Assembly (NCBI GenBank): GCA_947494975.1
Contig: CANLXA010000001.1
Location: 248,001-312,000 of the forward strand
Origin: an uncultured Roseicyclus sp.
GTDB taxonomy: Bacteria; Pseudomonadota; Alphaproteobacteria; Rhodobacterales; Rhodobacteraceae
Reading direction: 5' to 3'
Length of the DNA stretch: 64,000 nucleotides
Within the stretch, counting starts at the first letter, position 1; every line of letters begins with the position of its first letter. The translations under genes and the position numbers were made by a program. This document shows positions 55,966 to 64,000 of the stretch, one piece after another. A model generated the notes under the pieces. That model did no database searches. It had not been told where the DNA came from and saw only the letters and a list, made by a program, of their open reading frames with translations.

Positions 55966-57330
55966 ATGAAACAGGGATGTGTCATCAAAGGCGCGGACGT
56001 GGTCGTGGAAACCGGTCTGATACGCGCCGACATATCAATCATGGATGGCAAGATCGCACGCATCGCGCCCGATGTGGATTTCGACGCGCCCGTCATCGAT
56101 GCGACTGGCTTGATCGCCACTCCTGGTGGCATCGACCCCCATTCCCATATCGAGCAGCGCTCCGGCATGGGCTTGATGAATGCAGACACGTTTGAGACGG
56201 CCACATATTCTGCGGCGATGGGCGGGACAACGACTGTTATCTCCTTTGCGGCACAAGGAAAAGGTGAACGCTTACAAGAGGTTGTCGAGGAATACGCGAA
56301 ATGTGCTCGCCGGGGTGCGATGATCGACTATGCGTTTCACCTCAGCCTATCGGATCCGGGCGCCCCGCATTTCAATGATGATTTGCGCGCGCTCATCGCC
56401 AAGGGGCATCGATCGCTAAAGGTTTTCACCACATACAATATCGCGCTGAGTCAGGCCGAGATCGAGCACGTGTTACGGATCGCCGGGCCGGCAGGCGCCT
56501 TGACTTGTGTTCACGCCGAGGACGACGCGACGTTAGAAGCGGCGCGCAACACCTTGATTGCACTTGGCAAGACGCGCCCGAAACACCATGCAGAAGCCCG
56601 CCCGAAGGAGGCGGAGCGCCGCGCCGTCGCGCGGATTTGCGATGCAGCCATTCGCTGCGAAGCGCCCGTGATGATATTTCATGTGTCTTGTGCGGAGGCC
56701 GCGGAGGTTGTGCGTGAAGCGCGAGCCTCCGGTGCGCCGGTAACGGCCGAAACCTGCCCGCACTACCTCTTCATGACGGCAGATGTTCTTGATCGTCCGG
56801 GGATGGAGGGCGCCAAGTGGATGTGTTCGCCGCCGCAGCGAAGCAAGGCAGATCAAGCCGCCCTTTGGCGAGCCCTGGAAGACGGTACACTGGACCTCAT
56901 TTCGTCGGATCATGCGCCCTATCGCTTTGACGAAACAGGGAAACTCAGCGCCGGGCCCAAGCCGCCGTTTCCTGACATTGCCAATGGGCTGCCAGGCCTG
57001 GAAACGCGCCTGCCGCTGCTATTCGATGCGCTTGACCCCACGCGTTTTGCGCGGCTCACCGCCACCGCCGCCGCCGACATCTATGGACTTGCGCAAAAGG
57101 GTCGGCTCGTGCCGGGGGCCGATGCCGACATCGTGTTATGGGATCCCGACCGGACCCATACTTACGGATCTGATGACCTCCATGACAATGTCGGATACAA
57201 TCCGTATGAAGGTCATAGTGTAACCGGCTGGCCAACTTATGTTTTCCTCCGCGGACAATTGATCGTTTCCAACGGAACCCTCACTGCCACCCCCGGCCAA
57301 GGCCGATGGATCAACCGGAGCCTGCCATGA
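55966..57330 (+). CDS. Dihydropyrimidinase/hydantoinase
   Basis: A 454-residue amidohydrolase of the D-hydantoinase/dihydropyrimidinase group. Metal ligands are His59 and His61 in GGIDPHSHIEQ, the carboxylated Lys152 in RSLKVFTTYN, and His in IFHVSCAEA. The catalytic Asp is in ISSDHAPYRF. It opens cyclic ureides such as hydantoins. GGGGAG precedes ATG 55966; an open frame from 55834 lacks support. It is first in a four-gene operon with a VOC protein, a hydantoin racemase and a DHDPS-like protein. Confidence 0.9.
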   Translation: MKQGCVIKGADVVVETGLIRADISIMDGKIARIAPDVDFDAPVIDATGLIATPGGIDPHSHIEQRSGMGLMNADTFETATYSAAMGGTTTVISFAAQGKGERLQEVVEEYAKCARRGAMIDYAFHLSLSDPGAPHFNDDLRALIAKGHRSLKVFTTYNIALSQAEIEHVLRIAGPAGALTCVHAEDDATLEAARNTLIALGKTRPKHHAEARPKEAERRAVARICDAAIRCEAPVMIFHVSCAEAAEVVREARASGAPVTAETCPHYLFMTADVLDRPGMEGAKWMCSPPQRSKADQAALWRALEDGTLDLISSDHAPYRFDETGKLSAGPKPPFPDIANGLPGLETRLPLLFDALDPTRFARLTATAAADIYGLAQKGRLVPGADADIVLWDPDRTHTYGSDDLHDNVGYNPYEGHSVTGWPTYVFLRGQLIVSNGTLTATPGQGRWINRSLP

Positions 57331-57722
57331 CCACCCGACCAGATGCCCCCAATGAGCTGACCATAACCTTTCTTTACTACAAGGATCTTGCCCGGGCCGA
57401 GGCGTTCTACCGCGATGTGATGGGGTTTCCGTTGGTCATCGACCAACAGGGCCTCTCCAAGATCATGCGCGTCTGCCCCGGGGCGCATATCGGCCTGGTG
57501 GATGAGGCCCACGGCATGCACAAATGGGCCGAAACGCGACCGGTGCAGTTCTGCATCAGGGTTCCGGATGTTGACGCTTGGTATGCGAATATCAAGACAC
57601 AAGGCGTTGAAAACCTGAGCGAATTGTTCGTCAACGATGCAATCGGCATCCGCGCCTTCGTGTTCGATGACCCCGAGGGATACCAAGTCGAAATTCAGAC
57701 CGCCACACGGGCAGGCGCATGA
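57327..57722 (+). CDS. VOC superfamily (glyoxalase-like) protein
   Basis: A 131-residue single-domain vicinal-oxygen-chelate protein: ITFLYYKDLARAEAFYRDVMGFPLVIDQQG, then PVQFCIRVPDVDAWYANIK, and the C-terminal FVFDDPEGYQVEIQTA with the metal-ligand Glu. VOC proteins include isomerases, dioxygenases and resistance proteins. Here it is coupled to the hydantoinase gene by ATGA and to the racemase gene by ATGA-like overlap, so it probably acts on the same substrate path. The exact reaction is unknown. Confidence 0.82.
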   Translation: MTTRPDAPNELTITFLYYKDLARAEAFYRDVMGFPLVIDQQGLSKIMRVCPGAHIGLVDEAHGMHKWAETRPVQFCIRVPDVDAWYANIKTQGVENLSELFVNDAIGIRAFVFDDPEGYQVEIQTATRAGA

Positions 57723-58408
57723 TCAACGGCGAAATCCTTTACGTCATTAACCCCAATTCGTCGCAAGACCTCACCAAGGGCATTGATGATTCCATTGCCC
57801 CCCTTCGCGCGTTCGGGCGGGAGATCCGATGCCTTACGCTTGCAGAAGGTCCCTCCGGGATCGAAAGCCAGGCGCAGGCCGACGAAACCATTCCGCACAT
57901 GCTGCGCCTTGCTGCCAGCCTCTCCGATGCTGCGGGGTTCGTGATCGCCTGCTTCGGCGATCCCGGTGTTCACGCCCTGCGCGACCGGACGGACAAGCCG
58001 GTACTCGGCATCCAGGAAAGCGCCGTTTCCACGGCGATGACCCTCGGTCAACGTTTTGGGATCATTGCCATTTTGCCCGCTTCGATCCCACGGCATCTGC
58101 GCAGCCTTGGCGCCATGGGCGTGACGGACAGGCTCGCGGGGGACCGCGCTTTGAACCTTGGCGTCGCCGCCCTTCGGGATGCCACCACCACCATGGCCCG
58201 GATGGAAGAGGTTGGTCGCCAATTGCGCGATCAGGATGGCGCGGATGTTTTAATCCTCGGCTGCGCCGGCATGGCGCGCTACCGCGTCCAATTGGAGCAG
58301 GTCTTGGACATGCCGGTCGTTGACCCTTGCCAGACCGCCGTCGCCATGGCCCTTGGCCGTATTACGCTGAATCAAAGCCATAAGATTGGAGGGACCGATG
58401 CTCACTGA
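57719..58408 (+). CDS. Hydantoin/aspartate racemase family protein
   Basis: A 229-residue member of the Asp/Glu/hydantoin racemase family. The two catalytic cysteines are Cys78 in VIACFGDPGVHALRD and Cys182 in ILGCAGMARYR, the spacing known from hydantoin racemases. The start NPNSS motif is also typical. It would invert 5-substituted hydantoins so that the hydantoinase can use both forms. It overlaps the next start by 11 bases. Confidence 0.88.
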   Translation: MINGEILYVINPNSSQDLTKGIDDSIAPLRAFGREIRCLTLAEGPSGIESQAQADETIPHMLRLAASLSDAAGFVIACFGDPGVHALRDRTDKPVLGIQESAVSTAMTLGQRFGIIAILPASIPRHLRSLGAMGVTDRLAGDRALNLGVAALRDATTTMARMEEVGRQLRDQDGADVLILGCAGMARYRVQLEQVLDMPVVDPCQTAVAMALGRITLNQSHKIGGTDAH

Positions 58409-59306
58409 AGCCACTTCCGGCGTCTTCACCATCGCCGCCACGCCGTTCCTGCCCGATGGCGCGCTTGATCTGCAAAGCATCGATCGGATGATCGAATTCT
58501 ACGCGGAAAAGGGCACGACCGGCCTCACGATCCTTGGCATGATGGGCGAGGCTGACAAGCTCTGGGCCGACGAATCCGAGGCTGTGATCGAGCGCGTGAC
58601 GGCCCGCACGGATATGCCCGTAATCGTCGGCGTCTCGGCGTCTGGCATCGCCTCGATTGCGGCGCTCAGCGCCAAGGCGATGGATCGCGGCGCGGCGGGT
58701 GTGATGGTTGCGCCGCCCATGACCTTACGAACCGATGATCAAATTATCACATATTTCCAGAATGTTAGCGAAGCCCTAGGTGACATTCCATGGGTCCTGC
58801 AGGATTTCCCGCTGGCAACAGAGGTACAGATCACCCCGCGCGTGCTCCGCACAATCTTCGACACCTGCCCGACCTGCAAGATGCTCAAGCATGAGGATTG
58901 GCCCGGGCTGGAGAAAATCTCCGCCCTGCGCCGCCAGGAAGCGGAGGGCGCGCGGCGGATGGCGATCCTGTGCGGATCTGGCGGGTTGTTCCTGCTGGAG
59001 GAAATGTTGCGCGGGGCCGATGGCGCCATGACCGGCTTCGCTTACCCGGAGATGATGCGCGATGTGACCAAACTGGCCAAATCAGACCCTGATCGCGCGC
59101 GCGACATCTTCGATGCCTATCTGCCGCTGATCCGGTATGAATGCCAGCCGGGCCTGGGCCTGATGGTGCGCAAGCACATCCTGGCAAAGCGCGGCGCGAT
59201 TGCCCATCCCACCATCCGCAAGCCCGGCGGCACGCTTAGCGCCGCCGCGATCGCCGAGATCGACATACTCGTTTCCCGGCAAGAGGCGCGGCTTTCCGCC
59301 CTCTAG
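58398..59306 (+). CDS. DHDPS/NAL superfamily protein with altered active site
   Basis: A 302-residue TIM-barrel protein of the dihydrodipicolinate synthase/N-acetylneuraminate lyase superfamily. The Schiff-base Lys is probably Lys164 in KMLKHEDWPG. Where the family has GTTGE, this has LGMMGEADKL, and where it has YN.P, this has LQDFPLAT. Two residues of the usual catalytic triad are thus replaced. It may be an aldolase or hydratase for another keto acid. GGAGGG precedes the ATG. It ends the hydantoinase operon. Confidence 0.82.
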   Translation: MLTEATSGVFTIAATPFLPDGALDLQSIDRMIEFYAEKGTTGLTILGMMGEADKLWADESEAVIERVTARTDMPVIVGVSASGIASIAALSAKAMDRGAAGVMVAPPMTLRTDDQIITYFQNVSEALGDIPWVLQDFPLATEVQITPRVLRTIFDTCPTCKMLKHEDWPGLEKISALRRQEAEGARRMAILCGSGGLFLLEEMLRGADGAMTGFAYPEMMRDVTKLAKSDPDRARDIFDAYLPLIRYECQPGLGLMVRKHILAKRGAIAHPTIRKPGGTLSAAAIAEIDILVSRQEARLSAL

Positions 59307-59375
59307 GCCTCAACGCCCCTTCCGGCCCGCGCCGTTTCGTCCTAAACCCGGCCAAATCGCCCGGAGGAGGGCCGA

Positions 59376-60137
59376 ATGACCCGCCAGACCCCGCGCTTTG
59401 CCATCGCGATCCCGATGTTGAATGAGGCCGAGACCGTGCCAATCCTTCTGGGCGGATGCGTTGCTGCGGCCGAGGGCCACGGACCATTCGAGATCTGCGT
59501 GACGAATGACGGCTCGACGGACGGGACGGGAGCGGCCTTAAAGGCCTTCCGCGACGCACATCCGCAAGCCAACCTCACCATCATCACGCACCCCAGACCT
59601 GCCGGCCAATCCGCCGCGATCCATGCCGCGATCCGGGCGGCGTCGGCCCCGATCATCGCAACGCTGGATGGCGACGGCCAGAACCCGCCCGAGGAGCTTC
59701 CGAAACTCCTCGCGCCGTTGCTGGACGGGCCAGAAACCCTTGGCCTCGTGGCGGGCCAGCGCGTCAAACGCGACGATCCCCTGCCCAAGCGTCTCGCCTC
59801 CCGCGCCGCCAACACCATTCGCGGCGTCCTCTTGAAGGACGGCACGCGCGATACCGGCTGTGGCCTCAAGGCCTTTCGCCGCGATGCCTATCTGGCATTG
59901 CCTTATTTCGATCACATGCACCGCTATTTGCCCGCGCTCTTCCAACGCGACGGCTGGCAGGTGGCCCACGCGGATGTCGCCCACAAACCGCGCGTGGCGG
60001 GCGCCTCGAAATACACCAATCTGGGCCGCGCGATTGTGGGCCTCAGCGACCTCATGGGCGTTGCCTGGCTGATCCGCCGTCGCCGGAAGGTCTTGCCGTC
60101 TCAAACCCAGATCGACCGCCCGGAGGCGTCCAATTAA
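59376..60137 (+). CDS. GT2 glycosyltransferase, polyprenyl-phosphate type
   Basis: A 253-residue family 2 glycosyltransferase: FAIAIPMLNEAETVPILL, VTNDGSTDGTGAAL, and the DxD region ATLDGDGQNPPEEL. Then TGCGLKAFRRDAYLALPYFDHMHRYLPALF matches dolichyl- or undecaprenyl-phosphate sugar transferases. It has no C-terminal membrane helices. It lies first in an operon with a lipid-A-disaccharide-synthase N-terminal domain protein, an ArnT-like enzyme and a PAP2 phosphatase, which suggests making a lipid-linked sugar for envelope modification. Confidence 0.87.
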   Translation: MTRQTPRFAIAIPMLNEAETVPILLGGCVAAAEGHGPFEICVTNDGSTDGTGAALKAFRDAHPQANLTIITHPRPAGQSAAIHAAIRAASAPIIATLDGDGQNPPEELPKLLAPLLDGPETLGLVAGQRVKRDDPLPKRLASRAANTIRGVLLKDGTRDTGCGLKAFRRDAYLALPYFDHMHRYLPALFQRDGWQVAHADVAHKPRVAGASKYTNLGRAIVGLSDLMGVAWLIRRRRKVLPSQTQIDRPEASN

Positions 60138-60484
60138 TGCAGGAATGGCTGTTCGCGTTCTTCAACATCGACAATTGGTTCGAGTTCTGGTGGGTCGCCT
60201 TGGGCTTTCTGGCGCAAGGGATCTTTGCGTCGCGGTTCATCGTGCAGTGGATCGCCTCGGAAAAAGCGGGCCGCTCCTACGTGCCGGTGGCCTTCTGGTA
60301 TCTGTCGATCAGCGGCGGGCTCCTGATGCTGGCCTATGCCATTTACCGGCAGGATCCGGTGTTCATCCTCGGCCAATCGACCGGCGTGATCGTCTATGCC
60401 CGCAACCTGATGCTGATCCACCGCGCCAAACGGGCGGATGCGGAAACGGCGGACGCGGCGGACGTCATTCACGAGCAAAGATGA
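60137..60484 (+). CDS. Lipid-A-disaccharide synthase N-terminal (LABN) domain protein
   Basis: A 115-residue membrane protein with about three helices (WWVALGFLAQGIFASRFIVQWIAS, FWYLSISGGLLMLAYAIY, FILGQSTGVIVYARNLMLIH). The block FASRFIVQWIASEKAGRSYVPVAFWYLSISGG is the LABN signature, also found in small proteins beside glycosyltransferases. It overlaps the GT2 stop by one base and the next gene by four. It may present or flip a lipid-linked sugar. Confidence 0.87.
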   Translation: MQEWLFAFFNIDNWFEFWWVALGFLAQGIFASRFIVQWIASEKAGRSYVPVAFWYLSISGGLLMLAYAIYRQDPVFILGQSTGVIVYARNLMLIHRAKRADAETADAADVIHEQR

Positions 60485-62121
60485 GCCTTCTCGCCGCCCG
60501 CCTCGCGCCGCTTGCGGTGCTCTTGCTGGCGCTTCTGAGCTTTGCGGTCGGCTTGGCGGACCTGCCCGTGCAGGATCGCGATGAAGCCCGCTTTGCCCAG
60601 GCCAGTCGCCAGATGGCTGAGACCGGTGATCTGATCGACATCCGCCTGCAAAACGAAGCCCGCCACAACAAGCCGGCGTTGATCTACTGGGCACAGGCCG
60701 CCGTTCTCCGGGCCACTGGCGCCACAGGCGACACCCCGATCTGGCTGCACCGCATCCCCTCCTATATCGCCGGGGCGCTCTCGGCGCTGGCGCTCATCTG
60801 GGCCGGGACACCCATCGTGGGGCGCCGAGCGGCTGTGCTTGCGGGGATCATGTGCGCCACGATCTACATGGTTCATGCCGAGGCGCGCACCGCCAAGACC
60901 GACGCCGCGCTTCTCCTGTCCGTCATCCTTGCCATGGGCGCCCTGACGCGCGCCTATCTGGACACCGTCAAACGCTGGACCACACCCGCCATCTTCTGGA
61001 CGGCCCTGGCGGCAGGCTTCTTGCTCAAAGGCCCCATGATCGCGCTGCCAATTGCCGGTGCGGTGATGTGGCTCTCCACCAAGGACCGCTCCGCAAGCTG
61101 GCTCGGCCGCCTCCGCCCCCTGCCCGGCCTCCTGTGGTTCGCGGCCCTCGCCGCGCCCTGGTACGTCGCGATTTCGATCAGTACGGACGGCGCGTTCTGG
61201 GCCTCGTCGCTCGGCGGCGATTTCACCGACAAGATCACGGCGGAGGGCGAGCATTCCGGCAGCCCACCGGGCCTTTACCTGCTGACGATGTGGGCCACGT
61301 TCTTTCCGTGGTCGATCCTGATCCCCCTCGCCCTCGTCCACGCCTGGCGCAACCGCACAAGTCCGGCCATGGCGATCTTGCTCGGCTGGCTGGTCCCCGG
61401 CTGGCTGGTCTTCGAACTCGTGCCGGTCAAACTGGTCCACTACACGCTGCCCCTTTACCCCGCTCTCATGCTGTTGGCGGGCGCGGCGCTTGTCCGCATC
61501 ACCGACGGCACCATGCGCTTCGCCCGCTGGCCCGCCGCGATCGGCACCGGGTTCTGGGCCCCGGCACTCGCCTTCTTCGCCACGATCGCAATCGCCGCCC
61601 CCATCGCCTACGGAGACGGCCCTGATCTGCTCGCCATCACCGGTGGCCTTGTGATGATCGCTGCGGCCCTGTTCGGAGCGATCAGTCTGTGGCGGCAACA
61701 GGTCCCCCAAGCCGTCGCCGGCCTCGCCCTCGCGGGCCTCGCGATGGGCTGGACGCTCACCGGTGCCTCCCTGCCCTCCGCCCGCGACTTCTGGATTGCC
61801 GACCGTCTGGCCGAGGCGATGTCTGCCCATAGCTGCCTCAGCGGCCCGGTGGCGCTGGCCGGATTTGCGGAGCCGTCCTCGGTGTTCCGCCTGGGGACGG
61901 ATACGATCCTGACGGACGCGGACGGCGCGCTCTCCTATCTCGCCGAGGGCCAAAACCGCGCCGCCTGGATCGCCCCGGATCTGCTGGATGAGACACCGCC
62001 GGGCGGCGTGCCGGACGTCACCGAAATCACCGGCATCAATATCGGCAATTTCCGCCCCGTGACCCTGCGCCTGTTCGTCTCGCCGGGCGTCCCCGCGCCG
62101 GATGCGCCATGCCCCGGCTAG
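60481..62121 (+). CDS. ArnT/GT39-like integral membrane glycosyltransferase
   Basis: A 546-residue enzyme with about 12 hydrophobic helices. The first periplasmic loop carries PVQDRDEARFAQASRQMAETGDLIDIRLQNEARHNKPALIYW, the acidic DE motif of the ArnT/protein-mannosyltransferase family. AAGFLLKGPMIALPIAGAVMW and APWYVAIS are also typical. It would transfer a sugar from polyprenyl phosphate to lipid A or another acceptor at the periplasmic face. It is coupled to LABN and overlaps PAP2 by 13 bases. Confidence 0.88.
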   Translation: MSLLAARLAPLAVLLLALLSFAVGLADLPVQDRDEARFAQASRQMAETGDLIDIRLQNEARHNKPALIYWAQAAVLRATGATGDTPIWLHRIPSYIAGALSALALIWAGTPIVGRRAAVLAGIMCATIYMVHAEARTAKTDAALLLSVILAMGALTRAYLDTVKRWTTPAIFWTALAAGFLLKGPMIALPIAGAVMWLSTKDRSASWLGRLRPLPGLLWFAALAAPWYVAISISTDGAFWASSLGGDFTDKITAEGEHSGSPPGLYLLTMWATFFPWSILIPLALVHAWRNRTSPAMAILLGWLVPGWLVFELVPVKLVHYTLPLYPALMLLAGAALVRITDGTMRFARWPAAIGTGFWAPALAFFATIAIAAPIAYGDGPDLLAITGGLVMIAAALFGAISLWRQQVPQAVAGLALAGLAMGWTLTGASLPSARDFWIADRLAEAMSAHSCLSGPVALAGFAEPSSVFRLGTDTILTDADGALSYLAEGQNRAAWIAPDLLDETPPGGVPDVTEITGINIGNFRPVTLRLFVSPGVPAPDAPCPG

Positions 62122-62819
62122 TCCTGTTTCTGCTGGTGCTCTTCGGGGCGTTTATTGCCGATGCGCCGGTGATCGCGGCCCTGCGCGACGCGCCGGACTG
62201 GCTGCCGGCGTTGGCCTCGAAAGTCACGTGGATCGGCAATACGTCGTGGCAAGCCGTCACGCTGGTCACGTTGATGGTAGCCTTCGCCCTCGCGCGTCCC
62301 GATCCGGTCAGCGCGCGGCGGGCGCAGCGCTTGCTCAGCCTCGTGCTGGCCTGTTTTCTGCTCATCGTGCTCACAGGCATTGCCGTGCAGATCCTCAAGC
62401 ACAGTTTCGGTCGACCCCGGCCGGACATCCTCGGCGACTTGTCCCCCTACACCTTCATCCCCTTCGGCTTCACGCGCGGCTGGAACGCGTTCCCATCCGG
62501 CCATTCCACCACGATGGGGGCGCTGGCCCTGCTCGCAGGCCGCCTGTTTCCGCGCCTGTTACCCGTCGCGTGGGGCATCGCCATCCTCGTGGCGATTAGC
62601 CGGGTGATCGTGGGCAGGCATTACCCGTCCGATGTGGTCGCGGGCCTGGCCCTTGGGGCTGTCTTGGCCGCCTGGCTTCTGGATCACTGGCGGACAATCG
62701 GCGCGGTCCCGCGCCTTGATCGACCGTTCCGCCTGCCGCGTCCCGGCATTGGCCCGATCTCAGGCCTCGTGCACATTCCACGGGGGATTGCGTCGTTTTT
62801 CCGGCGCCGGGGCACGTGA
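62109..62819 (+). CDS. PAP2-family membrane phosphatase
   Basis: A 236-residue membrane phosphatase with the three acid-phosphatase motifs: KHSFGRPRPD, FPSGHSTTMGA, and SRVIVGRHYPSDVV. The catalytic His is in the third motif. Members dephosphorylate undecaprenyl pyrophosphate or lipid A, or transfer phosphate (LpxT). Its place after the ArnT-like gene suggests recycling of the lipid carrier or trimming of lipid A. It is the last gene of the operon. Confidence 0.9.
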   Translation: MPRLVLFLLVLFGAFIADAPVIAALRDAPDWLPALASKVTWIGNTSWQAVTLVTLMVAFALARPDPVSARRAQRLLSLVLACFLLIVLTGIAVQILKHSFGRPRPDILGDLSPYTFIPFGFTRGWNAFPSGHSTTMGALALLAGRLFPRLLPVAWGIAILVAISRVIVGRHYPSDVVAGLALGAVLAAWLLDHWRTIGAVPRLDRPFRLPRPGIGPISGLVHIPRGIASFFRRRGT

Positions 62820-62822
62820 AGG

Positions 62823-62848
62823 AGGGCTGGTGGCAACCCAGCCTCCCC
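62823..62848 (+). terminator. Imperfect hairpin after the PAP2 gene
   Basis: GGAGGGCTGG, then a short loop, then CCCAGCCTCC forms a stem with one bulged base immediately downstream of the PAP2 stop. There is no T run. Confidence 0.4.
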
Positions 62849-62900
62849 CGGACGCGAACACGCATCGGTGCCCAAGGGCAGATCTCCCGTGGTGAGTTGA

Positions 62901-62932
62901 GATATACCGGAGATATCCTTCAGATATACTGG
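62901..62932. repeat. Direct repeat upstream of the last gene
   Basis: GATATACCGG (62901-62910) and GATATACTGG (62923-62932) repeat with a period of 22 bases, close to two helical turns, with GATATCC between them. They end 128 bases before the start of the dehydrogenase gene, so they may bind an activator. Confidence 0.5.
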
Positions 62933-63060
62933 TTCTATATCCGTCAAAATCCACGTCGCGCCCGGCCCATCCGGATGTCGCAAACATTCTGGACAGACCT
63001 GTCCAAAGCCCCCTAGCCTTGCGGTTAACGGAACGGAGTCGGCGCAGTCGGAGGGATCTC

Positions 63061-64000
63061 ATGAAATCGCATTACCGTGTTGTCGTCATCGGGGGTGGCG
63101 TTGTCGGTTCCTCGGTGCTCTACCACCTCGCCAAGTTCGGGTGGAGCGACGTCGTGATGCTGGAACGCTCGGTCCTGACGGCAGGGTCCAGCTGGCACGC
63201 AGCGGGCGGCATCCACGCGCTGAACGCCGATCCCAATATGGCCGCGTTGCAGGCCTATACCATTGATTTGCTGTCAGAAATCGAAGCTGAGAGCGGCCAG
63301 AACATCGGCCTGCACATGACCGGTGGCCTCACTTTGGCGGGCACGCCAGAGCGTTGGGAATGGCTGCAATCGGCCTACCGCGTGTTCCAGAGTATCGGGA
63401 TCGAGGATTGCCACCTGATGACGCCCGAAGAGGCGAAACAGGCCTGCCCGATCATGTCGACCGACGGGGTGATCGGCGCGCTCTGGGCCGATCGCGAAGG
63501 CTATGTGGATACCACCGGCACCGTCCACGCCTACGCCATCGCCGGCAGAAAGCGCGGCGCGGAGTATTATGAACACACCAAGGTTGAGGACCTGATCCAG
63601 ACGAAGGACGGTTGGGAAGTCGTTACGGATAAAGGAAAAATCGCCTGCGAACACGTGGTGAATGCGGGCGGCCTCTGGGCCAAGCAACTGGGTCGCATGG
63701 CCGGAATCGAACTACCGGTCTCGCCGCTGAAACACCACTACCTCATCTCCGACACCATCCCGGAGCTGGAAGAGCTCGATTTCGAAGTGCCGATGACCGT
63801 GGATCTCGAAGGGTTCACCTATATGCGGCAAGATCAGAAGGGGCTGCTGCTTGGCATTTACGAGATCAATCATGAGCATTGGGCCATGGACGGCGCGCCC
63901 TGGGATTACGGGATGGAGCTGTTCCAGGAACAGACCGATCGCATTGAAAACGAACTGATTTTGGGGTTTGAGCGCTATCCCGCGCTGCAGCACACCGGCG
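63061..64000 (+). CDS. Dimethylglycine/sarcosine dehydrogenase-like flavoprotein, 5' part
   Basis: An incomplete gene of 313 visible codons, cut by the window end. It starts MKSHYRVVVIGGGVVGSSVL, a Rossmann FAD site. ERSVLTAGSSWHAAGGIHA follows, the region that in dimethylglycine dehydrogenase carries the covalent-flavin His. LWADREGYVDTTGTVHAYA and NAGGLWAKQLGRMAG continue the DAO fold. A C-terminal GcvT-type domain is expected beyond the edge. CGGAGGGATCTC precedes the ATG. It would oxidise N-methyl glycines, which fits betaine use in this genome, but the substrate is inferred. Confidence 0.82.
   Translation, partial: MKSHYRVVVIGGGVVGSSVLYHLAKFGWSDVVMLERSVLTAGSSWHAAGGIHALNADPNMAALQAYTIDLLSEIEAESGQNIGLHMTGGLTLAGTPERWEWLQSAYRVFQSIGIEDCHLMTPEEAKQACPIMSTDGVIGALWADREGYVDTTGTVHAYAIAGRKRGAEYYEHTKVEDLIQTKDGWEVVTDKGKIACEHVVNAGGLWAKQLGRMAGIELPVSPLKHHYLISDTIPELEELDFEVPMTVDLEGFTYMRQDQKGLLLGIYEINHEHWAMDGAPWDYGMELFQEQTDRIENELILGFERYPALQHTG

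Noticed and set aside
60469-61953. 494-codon open frame on the minus strand over the ArnT-like gene
   Set aside because: It is antisense to a clear membrane enzyme and gives a highly charged sequence with no fold-like pattern.

Overview
The window looks like a chromosomal segment of an alphaproteobacterium of the order Rhodobacterales, probably a marine aerobic anoxygenic phototroph of the Roseobacter group. The reasons are the high G+C content, dense ATGA-overlapping operons, a pucBAC light-harvesting II operon with PpsR-type operators, a GAFTGA-less AcoR-like regulator, and a large choline/glycine-betaine module. No complete mobile element, CRISPR array or rRNA is visible. One tRNA-Leu(TAG) is present. 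The genus cannot be fixed from this sequence alone.

Layout. 1-1.9 kb: the end of an FAD-linked oxidase and three small membrane or anchored proteins. 1.9-4.4 kb: arginase and ornithine cyclodeaminase, divergent from an Lrp/AsnC regulator. 4.4-8.2 kb: a DUF1801 protein, then katG divergent from oxyR. 8.2-11.2 kb: an unknown gene, then pucC, pucA and pucB read leftward from tandem TGT-N12-ACA operators. 11.4-15.1 kb: an NTF2/flavin monooxygenase fusion and its probable AcoR-like regulator. 15.6-25.5 kb: an accessory-looking block with two glycosyltransferases, a small unknown protein, a double-methyltransferase protein, three exported unknown proteins and about 1.2 kb of repeat-bearing non-coding DNA, ending at tRNA-Leu. 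25.8-31.3 kb: a Hint-fold protein, the NAD(P)HX repair fusion, glnB-glnA with an NtrC-type operator, and small exported proteins. 31.6-39.4 kb: a housekeeping run (scpB, scpA, nagZ, SPOR protein, argS), two paralogous small secreted cysteine proteins, dgt and erpA. 39.4-41.7 kb: a pair of acyl-CoA dehydrogenase subunits.

41.8-51.2 kb: choline uptake (choX, choW, choV) facing betI-betC-betB-betA, with a BetI-like operator between choX and betI. Choline-O-sulfate would be hydrolysed by BetC, and choline oxidised by BetA and then BetB to glycine betaine. An incomplete dimethylglycine-dehydrogenase-like gene at the right edge could belong to later betaine breakdown, but it is 12 kb away. 51.2-54.2 kb: a MoxR ATPase/VWA/membrane protein set. 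54.4-55.7 kb: a phosphohexomutase. 56.0-59.3 kb: a hydantoinase operon (hydantoinase, VOC protein, hydantoin racemase, DHDPS-like protein). 59.4-62.8 kb: an envelope-lipid operon (GT2, LABN protein, ArnT-like transferase, PAP2 phosphatase).

Most notable observations: an LH2 alpha subunit with a long C-terminal tail and a Phe-Leu pair where B850 antennae have Tyr/Trp; six co-oriented copies of GTTAA-N4-GTTAA inside coding sequences between 35.5 and 53.8 kb; an AcoR-like regulator that has lost the sigma-54 contact loop; a glycan-like accessory block beside a tRNA; and a hydantoin operon whose DHDPS-like enzyme lacks expected catalytic residues.
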